A DNA stretch of 26,588 bases, taken from the IMG/VR virus record IMGVR_UViG_3300047300_000183, positions 1-26,588 of that record; one strand, 5' to 3'. The stretch comes from a virus. Below are positions 20,167 through 26,005 of this stretch, in pieces. Numbering within the stretch: the first letter of the stretch is position 1; each line of letters starts with the position of its first letter. The translations under genes and the position numbers were made by a program. The notes beneath the pieces are model-generated. The model did no database searches. It saw only the letters and a list, made by a program, of their open reading frames with translations, and was not told the origin of the DNA.

Positions 20167-20237
20167 CGGCTAGGTCTGAAGTCATGAGCAGACCGAAAAG
20201 AGTTCCTCCCTCTCCTGCCGCAGTTTCTTTTAGGGAG
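20167..20237 (+). promoter_or_regulatory. Folded 5' leader before the DUF1376 gene
   Basis: GGTCTG (20173-20178) pairs with CAGACC (20189-20194) around a 10-base loop that holds the ATG of a 19-residue ORF. CTCCC (20206-20210) can pair with GGGAG (20233-20237), and CGGC (20167-20170) with GCCG (20217-20220). A translation-coupled control element is possible. Confidence 0.4.
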
Positions 20238-20243
20238 CTGTAA
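20184..20243 (+). CDS. Leader mini-ORF, 19 residues
   Basis: ATG at 20184 opens MSRPKRVPPSPAAVSFREL, stopping 10 bases before the next ATG. It is basic with a PPSP run that could slow the ribosome. An AGG lies 9 bases upstream. It may be a regulatory leader peptide or a chance ORF; there is no comparative evidence in the window. Confidence 0.3.
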   Translation: MSRPKRVPPSPAAVSFREL

Positions 20244-20253
20244 AAGGCGAGTT

Positions 20254-20982
20254 ATGTACTATTACTCTTTTAACATTGGTGACTACCAAAGTCACACATC
20301 TCATCTTTCTGAGACTGAGGATTTAGTCTACAGGCGTTTGCTTGATTGGTACTACCTCCATGAATGTCCAATTCCTCTTGATGAATCTGAAGTTTCAAGA
20401 CAGATTCGTATGCGTTCGCATACCGAAAGCATTGCAATCGTATTGCGAGAGTATTTCGAGCGCACAGATGATGGGTGGATTCATCACAGGGCAAATAAGG
20501 AAATAGCCAAGGCTGATGAGAAATCAGAGAAGGCTAGTGCTAGTGCTAAAGCTAGATGGAGTAAGCGTGATGCGAACGCATTGCCAACGCAATCCGAAAG
20601 CAATGCTACCCAATACACAATACCCAATACACAAGACACAGAACACAAGACACATATTTCCGTATCTAAAGATACGGGCAAAAAGCCGTTATCAACTGAC
20701 GAGATTATTTTTAGTTATGGAGTTCCTTTGTTGACCAATGCTGGAACACCAGAGAAAAATGCTAGATCGTTTTTAGGTGGTTTACGCAAAGTTCATGGTG
20801 ATGAAATATTGGTCAATGTATTGCGTGACTGTATTCGTGCCAAACCATTACAGCCACTTGAGTGGTTGGCTAAGGCTTTGCCTCCTGATGGCATAAAACC
20901 TAAACTGAATAAGCAAGAGGCGCTTGAAGCCTCAAATCGTGCAGTCGTTGAGCGTCTTTTAAAGAAAGAAGGTTTGGTATGA
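20254..20982 (+). CDS. DUF1376 replication-initiation-like protein
   Basis: 242 residues. The N-terminal YYYSFNIGDYQSHTSHLSET and DLVYRRLLDWYYLHECPIP are the DUF1376 (YdaU-type) domain, a winged-helix found in phage replication organisers. A charged linker (KASASAKARWSKRD) and a low-complexity Thr/Gln section separate it from a C-terminal domain with EIIFSYGVPLLTNAGTPEKN and EWLAKALPPDG. It probably binds the phage origin and works with the next gene product, by analogy with O and P of lambda. It overlaps that gene by 4 bases (ATGA). Confidence 0.8.
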   Translation: MYYYSFNIGDYQSHTSHLSETEDLVYRRLLDWYYLHECPIPLDESEVSRQIRMRSHTESIAIVLREYFERTDDGWIHHRANKEIAKADEKSEKASASAKARWSKRDANALPTQSESNATQYTIPNTQDTEHKTHISVSKDTGKKPLSTDEIIFSYGVPLLTNAGTPEKNARSFLGGLRKVHGDEILVNVLRDCIRAKPLQPLEWLAKALPPDGIKPKLNKQEALEASNRAVVERLLKKEGLV

Positions 20983-21572
20983 ACATCCATCAAAAATCAG
21001 ATTTTTATCAATTAGTCGGTGATGCTTTAGGTTATTGGAAGCAAGATGTAAGCGAGTTCTCTCTTAATGTCTGGTGGCATGGATGCCAGAACTATGATTT
21101 TGAACAAGTTGCACAAGCCCTGAGTAACCATGCAACAGACCCAGACAAAGGCCAGTTTGCGCCAAAGGTGGCTGATATTGTGCGGATTCTTGGTGGCACA
21201 AAGACAGATCGATCTTTGCGTGAGTGGGGGCGGGTACACGATGCGATGAGTTCAGTAGGCGCTTACAGCGATGTTGACTTTGGTGATAGTGCTACTCATG
21301 CTGCGATTAGAGATATGGGCGGATGGCCTAAGTTATGTCGTTCAAGTCTTAATGAGCTTGGATACCTTCAGCATCGTTTTTGCGAGCTTTATAAAACATA
21401 CGATGGTCAAACAAGTGATGTCCCTGCTTTGATGGGTGATAGATCGCCTGATGAAATGTTTAAGAAAAAAGGCTTGCCGCCTCCAAAACCTAAACTTATT
21501 GCTGGTGGAAATCCAAGCAAACTGAAACCTCTTGAGTTGCATACTCAAATTGTTCAAGCATTGGGAATGTGA
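20979..21572 (+). CDS. DUF6475-like replication-associated protein
   Basis: 197 residues. The opening FYQLVGDALGYWKQDVSEFS followed by WWHGCQNYDFEQVAQALSNH and GQFAPKVADIVRILGG is typical of the DUF6475 group that follows DUF1376 genes in phages and occupies the place of a helicase-loading protein. The middle section (AIRDMGGWPKLCRSSLNELG) and Pro/Lys-rich end (KKKGLPPPKPKLIAGGNPSK) are also family-like. A loader role is inferred from synteny; no ATPase motif is present. Confidence 0.7.
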   Translation: MNIHQKSDFYQLVGDALGYWKQDVSEFSLNVWWHGCQNYDFEQVAQALSNHATDPDKGQFAPKVADIVRILGGTKTDRSLREWGRVHDAMSSVGAYSDVDFGDSATHAAIRDMGGWPKLCRSSLNELGYLQHRFCELYKTYDGQTSDVPALMGDRSPDEMFKKKGLPPPKPKLIAGGNPSKLKPLELHTQIVQALGM

Positions 21573-21694
21573 TGTCTCACGCTGACGCCATGAAACTACT
21601 GGACAAGGTGCGTGAGGGCGTGCCTTTCCCACTACACCTGATAAACAAAGCCTTGGAGCTTACTGGCGACTTATGTATTCCAGACGAAACATAG
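21572..21694 (+). CDS. Small conserved phage protein, 40 residues
   Basis: MSHADAMKLLDKVREGVPFP, then LHLINKALELTGDLCIPDET. The ATG overlaps the previous stop (TGATG) and the last 22 bases overlap the next gene. The pattern HADAMKLLDxVREG with a terminal ALxLTGDL is repeated in similar small ORFs between replication genes of other phages, as far as I recall. It is helical, with no known function. Confidence 0.6.
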   Translation: MSHADAMKLLDKVREGVPFPLHLINKALELTGDLCIPDET

Positions 21695-21882
21695 AAAACC
21701 CAAGCGATAGAGTAATTCTCGAAATGGCCGAGGCTAGAGAGTTATTCCGTAATTGGGAATCAAGCAAGAATCGTGATCTTATTCGTGCCAGACTAGAGAG
21801 AGCAGAAAGAATCTATGGTCGTGGCGCTAGAGATCGCATAAGAGCGTACATGGCTCAAATGAGAGATGGGAAACTAGAATGA
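21673..21882 (+). CDS. Small basic helical protein
   Basis: 69 residues, rich in Arg (about 20%): SDRVILEMAEARELFRNWES, then RDLIRARLERAERIYGRGAR and DRIRAYMAQMRDG. Two amphipathic helices and no cysteine. It is embedded in a tight chain: overlap of 22 bases with the previous ORF and ATGA with the next. Nucleic-acid binding or a replication accessory role is possible from charge and context only. Confidence 0.6.
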   Translation: MYSRRNIENPSDRVILEMAEARELFRNWESSKNRDLIRARLERAERIYGRGARDRIRAYMAQMRDGKLE

Positions 21883-22145
21883 GATATGCCGCTAGAGTTG
21901 ATGCTAACCAAGCCCAGATAGTTTCTGCCTTGCGAGCCGCAGGTGCTTATGTCTGGATTATTGGATTGCCAGTTGACCTTTTGGTTGGCTATAAGAATCA
22001 CACTTTTCTGGTGGAGATTAAAGATGGCTCTAAAAAGCGTTTAACCAAGCTACAAGCCGACTTTTTTGAGAATTGGTCTGGAAGTACATTGGCAAGAATA
22101 GATAGCCCAGAAGCGGCTTTACGAATGATCGGAGTAGTTAAATGA
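21879..22145 (+). CDS. PD-(D/E)XK nuclease, VRR-NUC / resolvase-like
   Basis: 88 residues. ANQAQIVSALRAAGAYVWII is the usual first helix and strand; GLPVDLLVGYKNHTFLVEIK holds the catalytic Asp and the ExK pair (Asp33, Glu46, Lys48); LTKLQADFFENWSGSTLARI adds the conserved Gln-containing helix. The size and pattern fit the small phage Holliday-junction-type or VRR-NUC-like nucleases. It probably processes branched DNA made by the replication and ERF/NinB genes around it. Confidence 0.75.
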   Translation: MRYAARVDANQAQIVSALRAAGAYVWIIGLPVDLLVGYKNHTFLVEIKDGSKKRLTKLQADFFENWSGSTLARIDSPEAALRMIGVVK

Positions 22146-22543
22146 TTCTTAACCTGACAAGCACAAAACAGGCGAAAACTAGTATTCGTCTTCATTGGGA
22201 CAAGATAACCAAGGCTTTGGACTCTGGCAAACATCTAACGATGGAAATAAAGCTGGCAAGCAAAAGCCGTGAGCAAGAGGAAAAGTACCATGCAATGATT
22301 GGCGACATTGCCAAACAAGCACAGCACATGGGTGCTAAGTGGTCTGCCGAGGATTGGAAGCGTTTACTGGTTGACCAATACTTGCGTGAAACAGAGAACA
22401 TACAAGGGAAGATCATTCCTAACCTTGATAGCTCTGGCATTGTCCAACTAGGTATGCAGACAAGGAATTTCACTAAAGAACAAGCAAGCGAATTCGTAGA
22501 GTGGCTTTACTCTTGGGCTGACGAGAATGGTGTTGTTCTTTAG
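22142..22543 (+). CDS. ninB: NinB-like recombination protein
   Basis: 133 residues, close to NinB length. KSREQEEKYHAMIGDIAKQA, HMGAKWSAEDWKRLLVDQYL and the end EQASEFVEWLYSWADENGV are the NinB (lambda Orf) pattern. Lambda Orf replaces host RecFOR functions by binding single-stranded DNA and SSB, which fits with ERF and the SSB-like gene in the leftward operon. It closes this operon: the next gene has its own promoter after a gap of 104 bases. Confidence 0.85.
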   Translation: MILNLTSTKQAKTSIRLHWDKITKALDSGKHLTMEIKLASKSREQEEKYHAMIGDIAKQAQHMGAKWSAEDWKRLLVDQYLRETENIQGKIIPNLDSSGIVQLGMQTRNFTKEQASEFVEWLYSWADENGVVL

Positions 22544-22572
22544 CAACTAAGTATAAATCCCTATGAAATATC

Positions 22573-22640
22573 TTTAAACACTTTGTTTAGTTTGCTATAC
22601 TCACGTCAGCCCAAGCAATTCGTGAGGGTACTTTTAAGGA
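22573..22640 (+). promoter_or_regulatory. Early promoter with conserved leader hairpin (copy B)
   Basis: TTTAAACA (22573-22580), TTTGCTATACT (extended -10, hexamer 22596-22601), GTCAGCCCAAGCA (22605-22617), ATTCGTGAGGGT, CTTTTAAGGA. It matches copy A at 19510-19578 along its whole length with small indels. GCCC (22609-22612) can pair with GGGT (22626-22629), making a hairpin at the 5' end of the mRNA close to the SD. Confidence 0.75.
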
Positions 22641-22647
22641 TTAAGTC

Positions 22648-22899
22648 ATGGAATACGAATTTGAAACAACTACTGGTGCTGGTGGCGAGACTGTGCAATG
22701 CGTCTTGGAATACGACATGGATGAGGAAGGCACTTATGCTGAGAATCTAAAGTCAATCAAGTATGAAGGCATTGATGTAACTTCTTTGCTGTCTGACGAG
22801 CAATTCATAGAAATAGAAATGACTGGCACGATGATGCTGTCTAGCCACTTGATTGCAGAAGCTGATATGGCAAAGATTGCTGAGTACGAGCGCAAATGA
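22648..22899 (+). CDS. Acidic protein, first gene of the accessory operon
   Basis: 83 residues, strongly acidic (many Glu and Asp), with EYEFETTTGAGGETVQCVLE, YDMDEEGTYAENLKSIKYEG and a C-terminal helix LIAEADMAKIAEYERK. The N-terminal half alternates as beta strands. It is not recognised. As the first gene after the conserved promoter and leader it should be made early and in quantity; small acidic early phage proteins often act as inhibitors or DNA mimics, but no evidence here shows that. Confidence 0.6.
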   Translation: MEYEFETTTGAGGETVQCVLEYDMDEEGTYAENLKSIKYEGIDVTSLLSDEQFIEIEMTGTMMLSSHLIAEADMAKIAEYERK

Positions 22900-23045
22900 A
22901 CTACATTGCTTGTTTACCAAAAGAGCCAGACGCTAAATGTGAGAACTGCAAGCGTTTTAAGCAAGCCAGTAGCTATGTGAATGTTAAGAATTCCAAGGAC
23001 AAGGCTTGCATCTATATGCCCATATCTTTACAGGTGAAGAAATGA
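22896..23045 (+). CDS. Small protein with CxxC knuckle, 49 residues
   Basis: 49 residues: NYIACLPKEPDAKCENCKRF, then SSYVNVKNSKDKACIYMPIS. Cysteines at 6, 17, 20 and 39 could bind one zinc. Coupled on both sides by ATGA overlaps. Not recognised. Confidence 0.55.
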   Translation: MNYIACLPKEPDAKCENCKRFKQASSYVNVKNSKDKACIYMPISLQVKK

Positions 23046-23227
23046 ATAAGGAAAATATTTGGTTTGCTTGGTATCCAGTTCGATTGGGTGCATTAGGAAC
23101 TGGAAGGCTTGTCTGGTTAAAACGAATTTGGCGTAATGAATGTATGGGCGTGACAATTTATCAGCCATTGGAGATGGCAATAGAAGCTTATGAGTCAATT
23201 CAAAAAGCAATAGGCAGAAAAGTATGA
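23042..23227 (+). CDS. Small phage protein, 61 residues
   Basis: MNKENIWFAWYPVRLGALGT, GRLVWLKRIWRNECMGVTIY, then a helix EMAIEAYESIQKAIGRKV. The ATG at 23042 overlaps the previous stop; an upstream in-frame TTG at 23006 is less likely. It is basic, Trp-rich, with a predicted beta part before one helix. Not recognised. The build FAWYPVR...GRLVWLKxV is a pattern I associate with short phage proteins. Confidence 0.55.
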   Translation: MNKENIWFAWYPVRLGALGTGRLVWLKRIWRNECMGVTIYQPLEMAIEAYESIQKAIGRKV

Positions 23228-23403
23228 ATATTTATTTAGTTTGCAAACATCAAAGATTTACGGACCGTTATGGTTCAGGTTATTACAAGGCGTTCACAAT
23301 AGATAGCCATTGGTATTCAAAAATTGCACAAGACATTTGCAAAGACTTGAATAGCCGTTCAAAAAAATATTTTTACAGAGTTAAGAAGATAGTAATAGTA
23401 TGA
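23224..23403 (+). CDS. Small phage protein, 59 residues
   Basis: MNIYLVCKHQRFTDRYGSGY, then YKAFTIDSHWYSKIAQDICK and a basic end SRSKKYFYRVKKIVIV. Tyr- and Lys-rich, alternating strands at both ends. ATGA overlaps on both sides show it is part of the translated chain. Not recognised. Confidence 0.5.
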   Translation: MNIYLVCKHQRFTDRYGSGYYKAFTIDSHWYSKIAQDICKDLNSRSKKYFYRVKKIVIV

Positions 23404-23633
23404 ATATCTTTGTGTACACCAAAAAAGGATGCCCTAATTGCGTATCTGCCAAGAATCTACTCAAGTCAAAAGGCTTGAAGTTTATCGAGTGCGATATGGA
23501 TGTTAAAGATGTTCGTGAGTCATTCTTCTTTGCTTATCCAGACGCAAAGCAACTACCGCAGATTTTTATTAATGACCAAAGAGTTGGCGGTTTGGCAGGG
23601 TTGCAAGCTGCTTTGAAACAGGTGGGTCTATGA
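23400..23633 (+). CDS. Glutaredoxin
   Basis: 77 residues. FVYTKKGCPNCVSAKNLLKS has the CxxC active site (Cys11, Cys14); KQLPQIFINDQRVGG supplies the cis-proline and the GG turn of the glutathione site. It is the usual size for phage glutaredoxins, which can reduce ribonucleotide reductase or host proteins. No reductase gene is in the window, so a host enzyme would be the partner. Cytoplasmic. ATGA overlaps at both ends. Confidence 0.88.
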   Translation: MNIFVYTKKGCPNCVSAKNLLKSKGLKFIECDMDVKDVRESFFFAYPDAKQLPQIFINDQRVGGLAGLQAALKQVGL

Positions 23634-23761
23634 ACGATGATTCTGAAACAGCCGATTTTTTTAGATTGTTGTTCATTTGCATTGGAAGCTACTTAATTGG
23701 TAGCGAATACGGCACAGCACTTGGTTGGGGTATTTGGTTTATTGCTATGGCTTTAGATTGA
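23630..23761 (+). CDS. Tiny membrane protein, 43 residues
   Basis: MNDDSETADFFRLLFICIGS, then YLIGSEYGTALGWGIWFIAM and ALD. Two short hydrophobic segments (about residues 10-24 and 30-42). The ATG overlaps the glutaredoxin stop. Not recognised. Confidence 0.5.
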   Translation: MNDDSETADFFRLLFICIGSYLIGSEYGTALGWGIWFIAMALD

Positions 23762-23770
23762 GGTGCAAAA

Positions 23771-24070
23771 ATGACTAAAGAAGCATTAAATATTGCGTTG
23801 AAGGCGTTAGAACGGGTAAATACAAGCCCACATCTTGAAGACTGGCATCACGCTTTTGATGAGGAAATCATTGCCATCAAGCAAGTGCTAGCAAACGATG
23901 CCCTAGAAAAGATGGCAGAGAACGCTAGAGAGTTGGGCTTGGACTATGAGCCACAGCGCACATGGGTAGGTTTAACTAAAAAAGAATTCCAAGAAGCAGT
24001 AGAAGGCTTGGAAGACTTAGAAGATTGTTGGGTTGCTATTGAATCTGCACTAAGGAGCAAAAATGACTGA
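23771..24070 (+). CDS. Small helical phage protein, paralogue group
   Basis: 99 residues: TKEALNIALKALERVNTSPH, a helix EEIIAIKQVLANDALEKMAE, then TWVGLTKKEFQEAVEGLEDL and a C-terminal helix. The layout (KEAL..AL.ALE, AI..VL, WVGLT.., Glu-rich helix) matches the gene at 24286 and more loosely 17419. Such proteins are common in phage accessory regions and of unknown function. SD-like AGGTGCAAAA precedes the ATG. Confidence 0.6.
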   Translation: MTKEALNIALKALERVNTSPHLEDWHHAFDEEIIAIKQVLANDALEKMAENARELGLDYEPQRTWVGLTKKEFQEAVEGLEDLEDCWVAIESALRSKND

Positions 24071-24293
24071 ATGGACAAAAGAGGAAGACGAAGCCTTTAA
24101 CGATGTTGAAAGGCAATCTAATCTTGGTAAGCAAATCCTAAGAGATTTAGGACAGCCTTACCACTATGACACTTATGTATCACCTTCTCAGCGCAACCAA
24201 GTGCTAGAGGAAGTGGCTAAAGTACTTGATGAACATCCAACTTGGACTGGTCGCATGTGCGCTCAACAAATTAGGGATATGAAACATGGGTAA
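24063..24293 (+). CDS. Small acidic phage protein
   Basis: 76 residues: TEWTKEEDEAFNDVERQSNL, GKQILRDLGQPYHYDTYVSP, then EVAKVLDEHPTWTGRMCAQQ and IRDMKHG. Mostly helical, acidic at the N-terminus. Start overlaps the previous gene by 8 bases and its end overlaps the next by 8. Not recognised. Confidence 0.55.
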   Translation: MTEWTKEEDEAFNDVERQSNLGKQILRDLGQPYHYDTYVSPSQRNQVLEEVAKVLDEHPTWTGRMCAQQIRDMKHG

Positions 24294-24561
24294 AGATGAG
24301 GCTTTAAAACTTGCTTTAGACGCACTTGAGCCTCAAGAAATGTGGGCTGAATGGTATTTAGAAGGCCATGTAATCCCAAAGGCTGTACAGGCTATAAATC
24401 AAGCTCTAATGCAACCTAGTAAACAATGGGTTGGATTATCAAATGAAGACATAGACGAGCTAATTCCAAGAGCTGATCTATCTGGAGACTACAGCTACCA
24501 AGATATGTATGCCGTAGCTCGAATTGTTGAATACAGACTAAGGATGCAAAATCATGGGTAA
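24286..24561 (+). CDS. Small helical phage protein, paralogue group
   Basis: 91 residues: GKDEALKLALDALEPQEMWA, HVIPKAVQAINQALMQPSKQ, WVGLSNEDIDELIPRADLSG and a helix AVARIVEYRLRMQNHG. Clearly of the same build as 23771 (KEAL..AL.ALE, AIxxAL, WVGL[ST]) and similar in phrase to RKPLTDEEI at 17419. Function unknown; duplicates of this family probably arise by recombination between phages. Confidence 0.6.
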   Translation: MGKDEALKLALDALEPQEMWAEWYLEGHVIPKAVQAINQALMQPSKQWVGLSNEDIDELIPRADLSGDYSYQDMYAVARIVEYRLRMQNHG

Positions 24562-24754
24562 AGGCTCAAGTCCAAGGAAATTTTCAGTAAGTAATGAAGA
24601 ATACGCAAACCGATGGAACGCCATTTTCGGAAAAGATAATGACTCGCAAGAAAACAAAGAGAAAGCATTGGAACTTGATCGATCCGCTGACGCACGCCCT
24701 AGTGGGAGCAGCGATAACACCAAGAGAGAAGCTGGACAAACTCAGATTCCTTGA
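24554..24754 (+). CDS. Conserved small phage protein, overlaps the next gene out of frame
   Basis: 66 residues. The start GKGSSPRKFSVSNEEYANRW followed by NAIFGKDN is a pattern shared by many phage proteins (MGKGSSPRxxSV...WxxIFGK), which supports a real gene. The rest is a polar, probably disordered tail (EKALELDRSADARPSGSSDN). From 24639 it shares 116 bases with the next gene in a different frame. Confidence 0.65.
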   Translation: MGKGSSPRKFSVSNEEYANRWNAIFGKDNDSQENKEKALELDRSADARPSGSSDNTKREAGQTQIP

Positions 24755-25100
24755 GTATTCAGCACTAGATGCGATCACTAAAGGCATGGGGACAGTACAA
24801 GACTGGCGCACACTTGTTGATGTGCTTAATCTTGCTGAAATGATGGGTAAGAACGGAATTGGCCCAGAAGTATTGCCTATCTGCGAGAAAGCCCAAGAAA
24901 GCCTCCATAAAGCCGCTATGCGCTATCAAGAAACCATGCGTATGGGTTTAGATGGAGAAGGTATAAAAGCCATCAGAGACTTGCTTGAGTATGCTGATCT
25001 GCAACAAGGAAGTATCTCAAGAAGTGAGTTTGAGAGATACATTCAGAAAACAAAAGACTACATTCGTTCACATGGAGATAGGGTGATTGAAATTGAATAA
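24639..25100 (+). CDS. Conserved phage protein, function unknown
   Basis: 153 residues from the ATG at 24639 (GGAAAAG SD upstream); a longer reading from 24594 would add a poorly fitting N-terminus. TRKKTKRKHWNLIDPLTHAL, then AAITPREKLDKLRFLEYSAL and GTVQDWRTLVDVLNLAEMMG, EKAQESLHKAAMRYQETMRM, and SRSEFERYIQKTKDYIRSHG form a long helical protein. The family is common in phages of Betaproteobacteria as far as I recall, with no known role. The first 39 codons are read over the C-terminal half of the previous gene. Confidence 0.7.
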   Translation: MTRKKTKRKHWNLIDPLTHALVGAAITPREKLDKLRFLEYSALDAITKGMGTVQDWRTLVDVLNLAEMMGKNGIGPEVLPICEKAQESLHKAAMRYQETMRMGLDGEGIKAIRDLLEYADLQQGSISRSEFERYIQKTKDYIRSHGDRVIEIE

Positions 25101-25350
25101 CAATCCGACAAAGCGTGAAAGACTACACCTAGCAAGAATCAAAGAGATGCCTTGCGGTGTTTGTGGTCAGTCTGGGCCATCGGATGCACACCACATAAAA
25201 CAGCACTACCAGTATCTCTGTATTCCGCTATGCAAGGACTGCCACCAAGGGTCACACAATGGAATCCATGGTCAAGCACGAATTTGGTCAGTTTATAAAC
25301 ATGATGAAATGTCAGTTTTAAACGACACTTTAGCCAAGCTGATTGGATAG
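25087..25350 (+). CDS. Ref-like / HNH-type nuclease
   Basis: 87 residues if the TTG at 25087 is used; a TTG at 25093 is also possible, both close to the GGAGATAGGG SD. PCGVCGQSGPSDAHHIKQHY gives CxxC and a DAHHI motif, and IPLCKDCHQGSHNGIHGQAR a second CxxCH with further His: the zinc-bound HNH build of small phage recombination-enhancement (Ref / DUF968-like) nucleases. P1 Ref is a RecA-dependent nuclease. It is the last gene before a strong terminator. Confidence 0.75.
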   Translation: MKLNNNPTKRERLHLARIKEMPCGVCGQSGPSDAHHIKQHYQYLCIPLCKDCHQGSHNGIHGQARIWSVYKHDEMSVLNDTLAKLIG

Positions 25351-25371
25351 AATCTAATTGAGTTGCCACTT

Positions 25372-25400
25372 TAGAGAGACCTTGTTCTCTCTATTTTTTT
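25372..25400 (+). terminator. Strong Rho-independent terminator
   Basis: TAGAGAGA (25372-25379), loop CCTTGT, TCTCTCTA (25386-25393): 8 perfect pairs followed by seven T. It ends the early accessory operon 22 bases after the Ref-like gene. Confidence 0.9.
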
Positions 25401-25410
25401 GTGGGATAAT
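25382..25410 (+). promoter_or_regulatory. Promoter overlapping the terminator
   Basis: TTGTTC (25382-25387), 17-base spacer, GATAAT (25405-25410) preceded by TGg, an extended -10. The -35 lies in the loop and right arm of the terminator, so the new unit starts near 25417 directly behind it. Confidence 0.55.
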
Positions 25411-25434
25411 GGTACAAACTCCATGAGGATTGCC

Positions 25435-25884
25435 ATGTCTGGTTTGCTAGCACCACAAGCTGAAATTACTATCGAGATTGCCCAACAAGAGGGCGAAAGC
25501 ATGATTTCCGCTGAGGAAAACGCTAAAACTCGTGATTTCTTGATGGAAAACTGGTGTTTAGGCCCAGAAAAGACCAATCAGCCAAACATGGACTACTGGC
25601 GAAAGCTATCAAAAGTATGGCGTATTGCTCCAGAACAAGCCAAGCGTAACTTGTGCGCTAACTGCGAATATTTCAACGATAGCCCAGATATGTTGGCTAA
25701 GATGGAATCAATCCCTGAAGACAAGTTTGACAAAGATGGCGGTGGTCGTGGATGGTGTTCCAAGTGGAATTTTATCTGTCACAACCTGCGTACTTGCCAA
25801 GCATGGGAAAAGGGTGAGCAACCCGAGCCAGAAGTAGAAGACTACGAGAATGGCGACATGGAGGAAGAAAATGGGAACGACTAA
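25435..25884 (+). CDS. Cysteine-rich phage protein
   Basis: 149 residues from the ATG at 25435 (AGGA five bases upstream). MDYWRKLSKVWRIAPEQAKR leads into a cysteine-rich core: LCANCEYFND, GGRGWCSKWNFICHNLRTCQ. Cysteines in CxxC, WCxKW, FICHNL and CQAWE positions could hold zinc or an Fe-S cluster. The acidic tail is low-complexity. Similar proteins occur near packaging genes in aquatic podovirus-like phages. Function unknown. It begins the new transcription unit after the terminator. Confidence 0.7.
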   Translation: MSGLLAPQAEITIEIAQQEGESMISAEENAKTRDFLMENWCLGPEKTNQPNMDYWRKLSKVWRIAPEQAKRNLCANCEYFNDSPDMLAKMESIPEDKFDKDGGGRGWCSKWNFICHNLRTCQAWEKGEQPEPEVEDYENGDMEEENGND

Positions 25885-26005
25885 CCAAAAGCAATATACC
25901 CAGAAAGAGATTGAGCAAGCCAAGAAAGAAGCCGAAAAAAAGGCTAAATCTAACGGCTGGCAAGATATGGCTTATAAGTTCTATGCTCAAAAGGGCAAGA
26001 AGTGA
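25871..26005 (+). CDS. Tiny charged protein, 44 residues
   Basis: MGTTNQKQYTQKEIEQAKKE, then AEKKAKSNGWQDMAYKFYAQ and KGKK. Lysine-rich single helix. Start overlaps the previous gene by 14 bases, with GAGGAAG as SD; its stop overlaps the GTG start of the next gene (GTGA). Not recognised. Confidence 0.55.
   Translation: MGTTNQKQYTQKEIEQAKKEAEKKAKSNGWQDMAYKFYAQKGKK

Noticed and set aside
25399-25434. Upstream starts of the Cys-rich protein (TTG 25399, ATG 25423)
   Set aside because: They fall within the promoter and SD; ATG 25435 lies five bases after AGGA.
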